From: Thalassocella blandensis
Lineage (GTDB): Bacteria; Pseudomonadota; Gammaproteobacteria; Pseudomonadales; Cellvibrionaceae
DNA length: 64,000 bases
Reading direction: 5' to 3'
Assembly: GCA_902141825.1 (NCBI GenBank)
Contig: CABFPG010000002.1
Location: forward strand, 434,001 to 498,000
Positions 17,087 to 26,735 of this stretch are shown here, piece by piece. How positions within the stretch are numbered: the first letter of the stretch is position 1; each line of letters starts with the position of its first letter. The notes beneath the pieces are model-generated. The model did no database searches, was not told the DNA's origin, and was given only the letters and a program-made list of their open reading frames with translations. The position numbers were made by a program, and so were the translations under genes.

Positions 17087-18445
17087 ATGGAAGTGAATCA
17101 AGAAGCATCACCAAACAGAACGTCACCACAACAACATGAAGTGGACGGCACACCGTCCACCGGTACTCGTTATTTCTACATGGATAACCTGCGGGCTATT
17201 GCCATGCTGGCCGGAATCGTTTTTCATGCGGCCTTAGCCTACAGCCTGCTTTTACACGAAGGATGGCCAACAGCCGATACATCTTCATCCGTCGCGATTG
17301 ATTTTGTAGCGTGGTTCATGCACATGTTTCGCATGCCCCTATTTTTCTTAATTTCCGGATTTTTTGCCTGTTACCTGATTCAGAAACGCGGGAACCTCGG
17401 CTTTATTAAGAACCGCCTCCTTCGAATTGCATTGCCATTTATAGTCTTTTGGCCTCTGGTGTTCATCGCGGTTGTAGGCAGTCTGGTTTATGCGGCCAGT
17501 AGCACACAAGTCAACACACCGATAATTAACTTTATTCGCCTGGGAATGGAAAACCCGGACATGGCTGGCCAGGAGCAATCCCCTGTCACTTCAATGCATT
17601 TATGGTTTTTGTATTACCTGTTCTTCTTTTGCCTGGCGACCCTAATATTGAATGCAACTTTACGTTTACCGGAGCGGCTGAAAGTTTATATTTCCCATCC
17701 AGTCACCCTGGTAATTGGTTTGCCACTGATCACAAGTGTCGCTTTTTTCAAACAACATCTGCCTCATGCGGCACCAGAAAGTTTTAAACCAATGCTGTGG
17801 CCTTTCCTATATTACGGAAGCTTCTTTTTCGTAGGCTGGATTTTCTATCAAAAGCAAAATATGATCCAGCAACTTCGCCACTGGGTTTACCCTATGTTGG
17901 CAGTCTCCATTGCATGTTATGCCGTTTTCTTTTACCTGAGCCCAAAAGAATTATCGATAACAGAATTAATGGCTGGTGCGTACACATTGCCCGAACTTAC
18001 CACCCAACAGGTTATTTTGAGCCTGTGTACATCCATTATATCCTGGCACATGACCTTACTCTGCATCATTGGTGCAGTTAAATTTCTCAACCATAACAAC
18101 CAGGTAATACGTTTTGTTGCCGATTCATCTTATTGGTTGTATATCGTGCATATTCCGATATTGTTTGGATTGCAAATTTTCTTTCACACCATTGAATGGC
18201 CGATTTTCATAGAGCTACCATTGAGTATTGGAATTACCTTTGCGGTCGGTTTACTTTCGTACACCGGAATAATTCGACCGAGCCCCATTGGCTGGATGCT
18301 TAACGGTAAAAAGGATGTGAAAAACACAGTCGCTGCTGATAAACAGGTGAAAGATAAAAACAATCAATCGCACAAGGATATGCATAGTCATGTATCGCCT
18401 ACAGACAACAGCATCGTCAAAAACACTGTCAAAGTGCAAGTCTAA
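17087..18445 (+). CDS. Acyltransferase-3 family membrane protein (OpgC-like)
   Basis: A 452-residue protein with about ten membrane helices of the acyltransferase-3 family. Recognisable elements are YMDNLRAIAMLAGIVFHAAL, where the family His lies in the first helix, and FRMPLFFLISGFFACYLIQK followed by NRLLRIALPF. Members O-acylate cell-surface or periplasmic glycans; OpgC succinylates periplasmic glucans. The last 60 residues are hydrophilic and His/Lys/Asp-rich. GGAG lies about 8 bases before the ATG. It follows the ABC permease by 37 bases and ends before a strong terminator, so it probably belongs to the same GntR-controlled operon. Confidence 0.82.
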   Translation: MEVNQEASPNRTSPQQHEVDGTPSTGTRYFYMDNLRAIAMLAGIVFHAALAYSLLLHEGWPTADTSSSVAIDFVAWFMHMFRMPLFFLISGFFACYLIQKRGNLGFIKNRLLRIALPFIVFWPLVFIAVVGSLVYAASSTQVNTPIINFIRLGMENPDMAGQEQSPVTSMHLWFLYYLFFFCLATLILNATLRLPERLKVYISHPVTLVIGLPLITSVAFFKQHLPHAAPESFKPMLWPFLYYGSFFFVGWIFYQKQNMIQQLRHWVYPMLAVSIACYAVFFYLSPKELSITELMAGAYTLPELTTQQVILSLCTSIISWHMTLLCIIGAVKFLNHNNQVIRFVADSSYWLYIVHIPILFGLQIFFHTIEWPIFIELPLSIGITFAVGLLSYTGIIRPSPIGWMLNGKKDVKNTVAADKQVKDKNNQSHKDMHSHVSPTDNSIVKNTVKVQV

Positions 18446-18525
18446 TCGTTAGCACTAAAATCAAAGCCGCCGTATCAGCACTCAGACACGCAAAAAGCGG
18501 CAAACCAACATTACGGTGAATATTC

Positions 18526-18556
18526 AGCAGAGATTGATCACAATCTCTGCTTTTTA
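18526..18556 (+). terminator. Rho-independent terminator after the acyltransferase operon
   Basis: A perfect 11-base-pair stem (AGCAGAGATTG at 18526-18536 and CAATCTCTGCT at 18541-18551) is followed by a T-run. It closes the operon that begins at 15033. The rest of the 484-base gap up to 18929 holds only a small CTAGAC/GTCTAG inverted repeat (18723-18746) and the presumed promoter of the secreted enzyme. Confidence 0.88.
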
Positions 18557-18929
18557 ATGCCATGCGTTTACATCTCTCCACTATCACTTCTTCTATTCCA
18601 CCAGCCCGCCAACATTAAGACGGCTGGAACTTTCCCGCTAAAAATGTGACTTCGTACACATATTTCGCGGTTTTGAAGGTTCGCATTGGGATAATTTATT
18701 CGTACCTGGAAATATGAGAAATGCTAGACGATCACCTTGTTGTCTAGGCTCAACAATTCCGATATGTTCAGTACTTCACGGTGCTTTTCTGGTAACACGG
18801 ACAGAAAACTTCGATGCAATTTGCAATATTGGATGAACAATAAAAAATCTTTAATCCTAAAACAATCTATATCCACCAAACGATCATTAACGATATAGCT
18901 TTTATACAGACGCTTTTCGGATAAATAAC

Positions 18930-21266
18930 ATGAAACAGATCACTTTTCATAAAACGCTCGCTCTCATTTCCCTGTTTTTAACTTGCTCAATTGCCCAGGC
19001 ACAAGATGGGGGGACATTTAAAAACTGGGGTAACGAAACCCTGTCTGCAATCACACGTGACTATGGGATTGGTGGAAGCGCGCTGTACCGGGAAACTATG
19101 GGGAATGGCGCAATTGCATTTAACTGGCCACAGGGCGTGCAACTTCACGCACTCATTGCCGCCCGCAAAACCAATGAGGCAGTAGCACTTGCCGATGAAA
19201 TGCATGCGAAATACTGGTGTTATTACAGCGGGCGCTGGGGCTACAACGCCACAGCCAATATGTGCGGTGACCGCTACTATGACGATAATGCCTGGATAGC
19301 CAAAGCATTAATGGAACTCTATCACCTGACTAATGATTACCGATTCGTGACTCGCGCCAAAGAAGTGTTAGCGTTTAGCATGAGCGGTGCCAATGGCCCT
19401 GGAGACAATCCCAATGGTGGCATTAAATGGAAAGAAAACACAGCGGGACACTGCTTATGTGCAACAGCTCCGACCATGGTTGCCAGCTTGCAAATATATC
19501 AAGTCACCGGAGAGACGCAATATCTAAATGATGGTCGAACTCTATATCAATGGGTGAGAAACAATCGCTTTGGTTTAGGTGGTGGCTATCGCGGTTATGA
19601 AAATGCAGTTGTTGCGCAGGCAGCCATTCGGCTTTATCAAATTACCGGTGAACGACACTATTATGACGATGCAAAACACATGGGCATCGCCATGGAAACT
19701 GTGTATATCGACTACGACACCCATGCCCTGCGTGAATACAGTCAATGGGGTGGACATGATATGAGTGCTGCCTACGTAGAACTTTACAACCTCGACAAAG
19801 ATATTAATTGGCTGAATATAGCCTCAGGGTATTTGAGCTACCTGCATAACAATTTACGCGATGCCAATGGCCGCTACCCGGAACAATGGGGAGGAAATGA
19901 AACATCAGCTAAAGATGGGCTGCTCTACCAAGCCTCTGCTGCACGCGGCTTTGCGGAACTGGGAAACACTCCTGGCGGCCGAAGCAAACACCCAGACCCT
20001 GTCGCTGTGTATCACGATTGTAATTTCAATCCTTTCTACTCTGCAGGACTGCCACTGGGAGAATACAGCAAAGCAGATCTCGCCTTTGTCGGCATTCATG
20101 ATAATAATATTTCGTCTTTAAAAGTGCAGCCCGGCTACAAAATCACACTCTACACCGACGACAATTTCTCGGGTAACTCAATTGAGTTCACATCCAATGA
20201 AAGCTGTTTAAATTATGGCGGATTTTTTGATAGCGTCAGTTCAGTCAAAGTGGAGGCTATTACACCCGGCGCCACGCTCTATACGGATTGTCAGTTTAGT
20301 AGCCGTCCAACTCACCTGCCTCCGGGCGAGTACGACATGTTTGCATTGATGGCGAGAGGCATCGGAAATGACTCCGTCTCATCCCTGCGCGTTCCCGCTG
20401 GATACGAAGTGGAAATTTTTCAGGATTACAATTTCACAGGCACCAGTTACATCGTCAGTGGCGATAACAGCTGTCTGAACAATACGGCATACGATAATTG
20501 GATTTCCTCCATTAAAGTACGTGAGGTCACGAATACCAACGAAGACATCACGGACTGGGGCGGCAATATTTCTTCCCAATACACAGACTGGCCAGCGGGA
20601 GAAGGCATTGACAACCTGATCGACAATAATACTAACACCAAATATCTAACCGTCCATGCTTCTGCCTGGGTGCAATATGATGCGCCTTCGTCAGCCATTG
20701 TAAATGGCTACAGCATTACGTCTGCAAACGATGCAGCAGAGCGCGACCCACTTAATTGGACGCTACAGGGCTCCAATGATGGCAACAACTGGAGCACCAT
20801 TGATTCACGCAGCAACGAAGATTTTACTTCTCGTTTTGAAACCCGCGTTTTCAACTTCAACAATAACACGGGTTACATCCACTATCGCCTGGCGATGGAA
20901 AACAACGCTTCCAATTTATTGCAACTGGCAGAGTGGGAAATCTTTGGTTTTGCAGGGGGAAGCTCTTCGTCCAGCTCCTCATCAAGTTCCTCGAGTAGCT
21001 CGTCAAGTTCTTCGTCCAGCAGCTCTTCGTCTAGCAGCTCCTCATCCAGTAGCTCGTCTAGCAGCTCCTCATCAGGTGGGAACAATTGTAATGGAACAGA
21101 GGCCTATACCGCCGGTGCCAACTATGCCACGGGAGATACTGTAAATAATAACGGGAAAATTTATCGTTGTGATGTCGGAGGATGGTGCACCGTTGGCGGA
21201 CCTTATGAACCCGGTGTTGGTTGGGCCTGGGTATATGCCTGGACAGAAACAGGTGCTTGCCGTTAG
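18930..21266 (+). CDS. Secreted GH76-like enzyme with crystallin-like and carbohydrate-binding modules
   Basis: A 778-residue exported protein. Residues 1-25 are a signal peptide ending AQAQD. Residues about 30-340 look like an (alpha/alpha)6-barrel of glycoside hydrolase family 76, with the catalytic Asp pair Asp118-Asp119 in YYDDNAWIAKAL and repeated GG-Y-R/E motifs. GH76 enzymes are endo-alpha-1,6-mannanases acting on fungal or yeast mannan. Two beta/gamma-crystallin-like domains follow (about 350-430 and 440-530; motifs LYTDDNFSGNS and IFQDYNFTGTS), then a CBM32-like F5/8-type module (about 540-675, DPLNWTLQGSNDGNNWSTI). A poly-serine linker of about 45 residues leads to a C-terminal chitin-binding CBM5/12-like module ending WAWVYAWTETGAC. 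The linker DNA is repetitive and could vary in length. Confidence 0.85.
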   Translation: MKQITFHKTLALISLFLTCSIAQAQDGGTFKNWGNETLSAITRDYGIGGSALYRETMGNGAIAFNWPQGVQLHALIAARKTNEAVALADEMHAKYWCYYSGRWGYNATANMCGDRYYDDNAWIAKALMELYHLTNDYRFVTRAKEVLAFSMSGANGPGDNPNGGIKWKENTAGHCLCATAPTMVASLQIYQVTGETQYLNDGRTLYQWVRNNRFGLGGGYRGYENAVVAQAAIRLYQITGERHYYDDAKHMGIAMETVYIDYDTHALREYSQWGGHDMSAAYVELYNLDKDINWLNIASGYLSYLHNNLRDANGRYPEQWGGNETSAKDGLLYQASAARGFAELGNTPGGRSKHPDPVAVYHDCNFNPFYSAGLPLGEYSKADLAFVGIHDNNISSLKVQPGYKITLYTDDNFSGNSIEFTSNESCLNYGGFFDSVSSVKVEAITPGATLYTDCQFSSRPTHLPPGEYDMFALMARGIGNDSVSSLRVPAGYEVEIFQDYNFTGTSYIVSGDNSCLNNTAYDNWISSIKVREVTNTNEDITDWGGNISSQYTDWPAGEGIDNLIDNNTNTKYLTVHASAWVQYDAPSSAIVNGYSITSANDAAERDPLNWTLQGSNDGNNWSTIDSRSNEDFTSRFETRVFNFNNNTGYIHYRLAMENNASNLLQLAEWEIFGFAGGSSSSSSSSSSSSSSSSSSSSSSSSSSSSSSSSSSSSSSGGNNCNGTEAYTAGANYATGDTVNNNGKIYRCDVGGWCTVGGPYEPGVGWAWVYAWTETGACR

Positions 21267-21280
21267 TCTTTAAAAAGCCA

Positions 21281-21306
21281 GAGCGAGCCTTTTATAAGGC
21301 TCGCTC
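21281..21306 (+). terminator. Hairpin terminator after the GH76-like gene
   Basis: A perfect 11-base-pair stem (GAGCGAGCCTT at 21281-21291 and AAGGCTCGCTC at 21296-21306) with a four-base loop begins 14 bases after the stop codon. The 3' side is AT-rich rather than a clean T-run. Confidence 0.72.
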
Positions 21307-21318
21307 ATTATTACTCCC

Positions 21319-21416
21319 TTAATAAAGCTTCGTTAATATTACGCCCTTAATATTGCACCCTTAATATTACGCCCTTAATATTACGTCCTTAATATTAGAC
21401 CCTTAATATTGTTTCT
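21319..21416. repeat. Tandem array of seven 14-base units
   Basis: Seven consecutive 14-base units of the form TTAATATTACGCCC. The first and last are degenerate, and the middle five differ only in positions 9-14. It lies in the gap between the GH76-like gene and the convergent hypothetical gene. A related array with the same period lies at 35090-35145. Confidence 0.85.
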
Positions 21417-21494
21417 GGATTCCCAGGCTAATAACCGCTTTACTTTACTTAGCAATCATCTTTTTTAGCATCTACCCACTAAACAATTAGTCGA

Positions 21495-21896
21495 CTAAGC
21501 AATTACCTGACCACGGTAAACACGCTTTGGTGCTGCAGTTTCGTTTTTTGAATCGTCTTCAGAACCTGCGTGTGCCAGAGCCATGTCCGACTTTTCGATT
21601 CCCGCGCTCCGCTTTTCTTCCAGCGATACAATGCCACGATAAGTTTTCGCATTGTGGGGTTTCACATTGGGCGTTGACGTCTTGGGAGTATCAAGCAGTG
21701 CACGCCATGGATCACCCGCAAGAAACAATAATTCTTTAATCAATGCTTTGGTAATGGTTTTTGCCCCGCTGTGATAGTGCAAAGCCAATTCATCAAACAG
21801 TTCAGGGTTAGCCATTTTCACACCGGGCTTTAATTCTGATGGGACCATTCGACGAATTTCGTACACTAATTCAATCATAGGTTTGGTGTAATTCAT
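21495..21896 (-). CDS. Hypothetical small protein
   Basis: Not recognised. I place the start at the ATG at 21896 (MNYTKPMIELVYEIRRMVP), which has GGGAG about 7 bases upstream, giving 133 residues. An upstream start would add 36 aromatic-rich residues that do not look coding. The N-terminal 75 residues are helical and well ordered (ELFDELALHYHSGAKTITKA, then LIKELLFLAGDPWRALLD). The C-terminal half is hydrophilic and ends KRVYRGQVIA; a similar YRGIV motif occurs earlier. There is no signal peptide or membrane segment. It faces the GH76-like gene tail to tail. The 418 bases upstream, to 22314, hold no gene I can support. Confidence 0.65.
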   Translation of the reverse strand: MNYTKPMIELVYEIRRMVPSELKPGVKMANPELFDELALHYHSGAKTITKALIKELLFLAGDPWRALLDTPKTSTPNVKPHNAKTYRGIVSLEEKRSAGIEKSDMALAHAGSEDDSKNETAAPKRVYRGQVIA

Positions 21897-22314
21897 GATA
21901 TCGCTCCCAAGCGCGAAGTACCCATCCATTTGTACGCTTGTATCAGTAAAGTGAAATGTAAATTCAAAGAAGTGGAATTTTTCAAAGCATAGAGTGCGCC
22001 ACAATAAAACATCGCGAACACAAACAAAGCGCGCTTATTGTTAAAAACCAAAGGTACTTGCGCCTAATTTCACATAGAGACAAAAAACAAATCATTAATC
22101 GCACAATTCGCGTGAGTTGCATTCAAAATAAATGGAGAAAAATTACTTGCTCGTGTGGAAGTGATTCAGGAAAAAGAGGATATTCAAGCTTACGTTTCAA
22201 ACACTTAATACAAATGACAGGCAAAACACTATTGAAAAGCGAAAAATAAGCGCAACTTGAGTGCAACCAAGCGCTTAAGCACCAGAAAAAAGCACTAAGG
22301 ATACACCCTGCTCT

Positions 22315-23166
22315 TTACTGACTTTTCGCTAAATTTTCCAGCAATATTTCCACACTGGATTGGACATGTGTATTCACCATAAAGTGACTCGCGCCTTCTA
22401 TTTCTCGTAAAGTGGCGTTTGGCATATAGTGTTGAAGATGATGGCAAATCTGGTGAGCCATACGATTGGATTGAGTGCCATTCACCAACATTGTTGGAGC
22501 ACTAAAGTGTTGTAATTGCGTCAGCGAGTATTGAGGTTCTCGACACAAAGCCCAATGACGAAGATTGTTTTGTACTAAATGCCGCATAGCGGCTTTAACA
22601 GACTCTGGCAAAACAGCATATGAACCGTCGCCCCCCCAGAAATCTATCACCAGACTACAGGTGTCCACCTCTTGAGCATCGGCTGAGCGCAAATACCGCT
22701 GCAAAAATGTCTGCATCTCCGCCTGCATCGGCTCATCATTAACTAGCTTGAATACACCGCCAGCAACAGGCTCAAACAAGGTTAAGCTTTTAACATTAAG
22801 CTTTTCTGTTACCGCAAGAATAAGGGCAACAACACCACCAAAAGAATGCCCGGCCAAATGCACGGGCGTTTGCGCATCTCCCCACACATCTTGGATTACA
22901 CGTTTTAAAAGCGTAAGTTCTGTGGCTATCGTCGGCTGATCAAAATCTTCCGGGTCTGGCACACCGCCATGACCGGGCAACTTTATTGCCACACATTGAT
23001 AACGAGTCTGCAATGCATCAATCATTTTTTTCCAGGTCGCATGAGAAGCAAAAGAGCCATGTACTAACACCAGAGGCTCGCCCTGCCCCTGCACTTCGTA
23101 ATACGCTTTTATGTCCACATTAACCAAACTACTAGAATTCTCATCAATACTCATATTCCGACTCAT
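22315..23166 (-). CDS. Alpha/beta hydrolase
   Basis: A 283-residue cytoplasmic alpha/beta-fold hydrolase. The oxyanion motif LVLVHGSFASHATW is at about residues 32-45. The nucleophile is Ser108 in LAGHSFGGVVA and the catalytic His is 261 in IEGASHFMVN. In the usual acid strand, MLVNGTQSN stands where an Asp is expected, so the acid may lie elsewhere or be Asn. The substrate is unknown. It lies downstream of an unrelated esterase on the same strand with a 71-base gap. Confidence 0.8.
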   Translation of the reverse strand: MSRNMSIDENSSSLVNVDIKAYYEVQGQGEPLVLVHGSFASHATWKKMIDALQTRYQCVAIKLPGHGGVPDPEDFDQPTIATELTLLKRVIQDVWGDAQTPVHLAGHSFGGVVALILAVTEKLNVKSLTLFEPVAGGVFKLVNDEPMQAEMQTFLQRYLRSADAQEVDTCSLVIDFWGGDGSYAVLPESVKAAMRHLVQNNLRHWALCREPQYSLTQLQHFSAPTMLVNGTQSNRMAHQICHHLQHYMPNATLREIEGASHFMVNTHVQSSVEILLENLAKSQ

Positions 23167-23237
23167 TTGCCCTTCACATACGCTTTTAATGGTGATTCAT
23201 GGTGATCAATCAAAGAAACTCAATTCAATTTATGCTG

Positions 23238-24212
23238 TTAACGGTGGTGATTTTTAAAGAACTTCCAGATTATTTTAGACACATCGGGACCTGCTGGATA
23301 GCTGTAATCTCCCTCATTCCCACCATACCAACCGTGTCCGGGTCCGTGTAGAAACACCGTTTCCACAATACTTTTACGCCACCATCGCCCATACTTCTTA
23401 TGCTCCCAAGGAGTGCCGAGGGACCGCCCGCGTCTTTTACATTTGACTTGCCCGGTCTTATACCCGAAATATTGAAGCCAGGAATCCCGCAGGTTTTTAC
23501 CCGCTTGAATACTCACAGTTTCATCATCATGTGAGTGAACAATACACAACGGCACTGGTGTTTGATCATTGTGCCGAGCCTTTTGCATCAGCGTAACGGT
23601 CGTGTTTATTGAACGAAAAGTATCGCCAGAGGTGAATGCTGTATTAACTGCACTTGCACTTTCCCCGTATGCCAGTCCAGCGACTGCCGCTCCCGAAGCA
23701 AATAAGCCCGGATGCACAGTTAATGCGGCAACCGTCATACCCGCCCCAGAAGACAAGCCAGTGATATGAATACGCTTAGCATTAATAGTGAATTCGTGCG
23801 TGACCTCCTGAATAATACAACGCAAATCTTCCACCTCGCCCGAGCCTGTTTTGATATGCTCCGGGCGCCACCATCCCCAACAATTGCGAGTACGCATGTC
23901 GTTATAGTGCGTCACAAAAGGATATACCACGATGAACCCGTGCTTTTCAGCCAGATAATTAAACCCGGTGATAGAACATATATCGTGTTGGGTTTGACGG
24001 CAACCATGCAACACCATGATTAACGGCACAGCTTTGCCTGGTTTGTACAATTTTGGCACAAACACATTGTATACACGCTTTTTGTTGCCCCGGTGCAAAT
24101 ACCGTTTGGATTTACGCTCATGCCAACCATGCACCGTGGTGACAGAATTCTCTGCAGGTTCTCCTTGCGTACGGCGGTCACGATTGGATCTAGTAAAATA
24201 CAACATGAACAT
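23238..24212 (-). CDS. PHB-depolymerase/LpqC-type esterase
   Basis: A 324-residue esterase of the polyhydroxybutyrate depolymerase/feruloyl esterase-like family. The signature elements are PLIMVLHGCRQTQHDI (about 63-78), GFNYLAEKHGFIVVYP, the nucleophile Ser154 in the box ITGLSSGAGMT, and FLHGPGHGWYGG near the end with the expected catalytic His. The N-terminus is basic and no signal peptide is visible, so it may act inside the cell or leave by another route. Such enzymes cleave polyester or aryl esters, and the substrate here is not determined. Confidence 0.8.
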   Translation of the reverse strand: MFMLYFTRSNRDRRTQGEPAENSVTTVHGWHERKSKRYLHRGNKKRVYNVFVPKLYKPGKAVPLIMVLHGCRQTQHDICSITGFNYLAEKHGFIVVYPFVTHYNDMRTRNCWGWWRPEHIKTGSGEVEDLRCIIQEVTHEFTINAKRIHITGLSSGAGMTVAALTVHPGLFASGAAVAGLAYGESASAVNTAFTSGDTFRSINTTVTLMQKARHNDQTPVPLCIVHSHDDETVSIQAGKNLRDSWLQYFGYKTGQVKCKRRGRSLGTPWEHKKYGRWWRKSIVETVFLHGPGHGWYGGNEGDYSYPAGPDVSKIIWKFFKNHHR

Positions 24213-24407
24213 CTACTACGAATGGGTGGATAAAAGGAAATTCGGGAACTGATCAACTGAAGTATTTCAGTATAGCGATGCTTTCTGCCAATAGCTGGTT
24301 GGCTAAAGTGAAATGGGAGCCATCGCACACCAGCGTGCTATACATCAAATAATGCCTAACCTTGATCACTGAACAATCGGTTACGATTTTTACGTCGCCT
24401 AATATGA

Positions 24408-24472
24408 CTCACGTTTATGTCTCACTTTTGTGCCTCACTTTTATGCGACACTTTTTTGCCACACACACTGGT
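24408..24472. repeat. Degenerate tandem repeat of 13-base units
   Basis: Five consecutive 13-base units beginning CTCACGTTTATGT, CTCACTTTTGTGC and CTCACTTTTATGC, then decaying to GACACTTTTTTGC and CACACACACTGGT. They lie in the 499-base gap (24213-24711) between the esterase and a small ORF. Nothing else is recognised in that gap. Confidence 0.7.
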
Positions 24473-24711
24473 AAAGGTTCTGACCTAAGGCATTCAAAAC
24501 ATCTTTTTTCACTACTCACACCCCACTCCTTTTCTCCGTCATATGCAAATTAAAGCGACGTAACGGGAAGCTAAATGAAGCTAAATTAAGTATGCAGCTC
24601 ATAAGGTTAGCGTTAAAAAACGGTACATCAAAAACATTTATTCAGAAATCATTAAGGAAAGGTTTTGTAAGATAGCCCCATTCTCAGCACACATTTTCGC
24701 GGGGCGACACT

Positions 24712-24870
24712 ATGAATACCACTTTACCACTTCCAGAAGTACAAGAAATCAGTTTTGTTGAATTGCTGGCATTTTGTCTGCAGCATAAACCTCATTTTAT
24801 TGACCGTCTGTTTAAAGCGAGAAAAGAACTAAAACTTGCTATTTCACAGGTTGACTCACTCTCAATTTAA
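24712..24870 (+). CDS. Possible small protein, 52 residues
   Basis: Not recognised. An ATG at 24712 opens a 52-residue frame (starting MNTTLPLPEVQEISFVELLA) with a plausible helical middle containing FIDRLFKARKELKLAI. A GGGG-type purine stretch lies about 7 bases upstream. Composition is ordinary for the neighbourhood. It may be real, but there is no family evidence. Confidence 0.4.
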   Translation: MNTTLPLPEVQEISFVELLAFCLQHKPHFIDRLFKARKELKLAISQVDSLSI

Positions 24871-25634
24871 CCAGTAAACGGCCGCCGCTAGCGGGTCAAA
24901 AACAAACACAACACCGATACGTCTAACCCAAAAGACGCTTGTAATTCTTAGAATATTTTTGCAAATTCAGCAAAACCTCTTACTTTTGAACGGCGTGGTG
25001 TTCTGCTGGCACATCCCCAGACATTGTCACAAAGCACGAAATGGGTCGTTTGAACATGTCTGCAATTCCAGTTTACCCCTGTTTTTATAGCTCCAATCGA
25101 AAAAATGCGTCTACCGCTAACCCTGCGGATATCATTTTTAAAAAAATCTGGCACAAAAAACGCAAGACAAAACATAGGTAACCATTCAGTCATGAAAGTG
25201 TTACACACGAGTTAAAGTTCAAACGGCGTCAATACCAAGCGGAAAATGAGCGATCAACACGCTTGAACAAACACGTGGCAATTGGCAGGTGGTGGAAAAA
25301 GAATGGTAAAGAGATAGGAAGTTTAGCCGAAATATCAAAGCATATGACTTTTGACATCTATCAAATTCAGAGCTTGATACATTGATAAAATTTAAGCTTC
25401 GGCTTGATAGTTTTTGGGCAAACTAACTCCTTACCACCCGCCCAGGTGATACAAGCTTGAGAAATAAAATCTTGCTAATGAAGGCATAGTTTTTCTCTAA
25501 CTCAATAGCACTTGGGATTTAAATTATAAGCCTTATATTAGTAAAGGCTATAAAAGCAATTGCGCTTTTAAACTTTAATTAGTGTTAAGATTTAAGACGT
25601 AAACAAATAGCATCACAGCTGTAAGGAGGCTCCG
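24871..25634. other. 764-base AT-rich gap before dps; no gene supported
   Basis: A possible 86-residue minus-strand frame (25208-24948) has Cys- and Arg-rich composition without family features and no good ribosome site, so I do not call it. Near the right end are a GCCTT/AAGGC inverted repeat (25529-25548) and an AAAAGCAATTGCGCTTTT near-palindrome, which may belong to dps control. Confidence 0.5.
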
Positions 25635-26111
25635 ATGTCTAGCTATGAAATTGATATTGGTATTAACCAAGAAGACCGAGAGGAAATTGCGCAGGGCTTA
25701 AAGAAGCTGCTGGCAGATTCATATACCTTGTATTTGCAAACTCATAATTTCCACTGGAACGTTACGGGACCACAATTTCGTGAGCTACACTTAATGTTCG
25801 AAGAACACTACACAGAATTGGCCGTCGCGGTGGATGACATTGCAGAACGCGTGCGCACTCTTGGTGTCGCAGCACCTGGCACATATCGCGCTTTCGCAGA
25901 CCTTTCCACTATTGAAGAAGTAGAAGGCGTCCCTTCTGCTACAGACATGGTGAAATATCTCGTTCACGGACATGAAAATGTCATTAAAACTGCCCGTGAA
26001 GTGCTGGCGAAAGCACAGGCAGCCAACGACGAATCTTCAGCATCACTGGTATCTGACCGTATGCGCATACATGAGAAAACTGCATGGATGTTGCGCGCAA
26101 CTCTTGCCTGA
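25635..26111 (+). CDS. dps: Dps family DNA-binding ferritin
   Basis: A 158-residue miniferritin that would store iron, use peroxide to oxidise Fe(II) and protect DNA. The inter-subunit ferroxidase residues are present with correct spacing: His40 ([10 protein letters not shown]), His52, Asp67 and Glu71 ([12 protein letters not shown]). The N-terminal tail is short and acidic, with few lysines for DNA binding, so DNA binding may be weak. A very strong Shine-Dalgarno (AAGGAGG) lies about 6 bases before the ATG, and an inverted-repeat terminator follows. Confidence 0.93.
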   Translation: MSSYEIDIGINQEDREEIAQGLKKLLADSYTLYLQTHNFHWNVTGPQFRELHLMFEEHYTELAVAVDDIAERVRTLGVAAPGTYRAFADLSTIEEVEGVPSATDMVKYLVHGHENVIKTAREVLAKAQAANDESSASLVSDRMRIHEKTAWMLRATLA

Positions 26112-26117
26112 TAATCT

Positions 26118-26151
26118 CGGCTGCATTAGTGTCATCGCACTCATGCAGCCG
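26118..26151 (+). terminator. Long hairpin after dps
   Basis: CGGCTGCAT (26118-26126) pairs perfectly with ATGCAGCCG (26143-26151). The loop contains a further AGTG/CACT pairing, giving a 13-base-pair stem with one mismatch, six bases after the stop codon. The remaining bases to 26446 hold no gene I can support. Confidence 0.75.
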
Positions 26152-26446
26152 CAATTTCTGCCAAAGCTATCTGCTAATACTATTTGCTAATGCTAAAGAT
26201 CACTTCCCCTCCCCCGCCTTTCGCCCCTTACCAATCAACTTTTAGCACCCCTCCAATTTTTCGACACCCTAATAAACGATTCTGTTTTGCCCTTTAAATT
26301 GTTTTCGCTGATTGGTTTTTCAGTCTCGAAGAGTTCTGCATATCACTCAATAGGTGTAGCCGATGATTTAGATCGGAACAATCAAATAGCGTATTTCTAT
26401 GGACTTTTTTAAGCTATAAACAATCCAAATAAGCGAGAACACTAAC

Positions 26447-26671
26447 ATGATTAAAACTCTTAGCTATGCCTCGGTGCACTTCAGTATCGCATTTACTGTT
26501 ACCTGGATATTAACTGGCGATGCGTTTATTGGTGGCATGGTGGCGTTGATTGAACCGACGATAAATACGATCGCATATTTTTTCCATGAAAGAATATGGG
26601 CCCGAGTACAGACTCAAAAAGTGAAACATGAGGCTCAATTAGAACACTCATTATCACCAGCCGCTTTCTAA
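26447..26671 (+). CDS. DUF2061 small membrane protein
   Basis: A 74-residue protein with two hydrophobic stretches (YASVHFSIAFTVTWILTG and FIGGMVALIEPTINTIAYFF) followed by HERIWARV. That pattern is typical of DUF2061 proteins, which are small inner-membrane proteins of unknown function. The C-terminal 15 residues are hydrophilic. It lies 64 bases upstream of gpmA on the same strand and may share its transcript. Confidence 0.78.
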   Translation: MIKTLSYASVHFSIAFTVTWILTGDAFIGGMVALIEPTINTIAYFFHERIWARVQTQKVKHEAQLEHSLSPAAF

Positions 26672-26735
26672 TTCAGGTTTTAATTTACCGAACATATCTA
26701 ACAAATCGAACAAGAACAAACTGGAGCGAGTTATT

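Noticed and set aside
24948-25208. 86-residue minus-strand frame before dps
   Set aside because: Odd composition, no Shine-Dalgarno, no recognisable motif or hydrophobic pattern; probably chance in an AT-rich gap.
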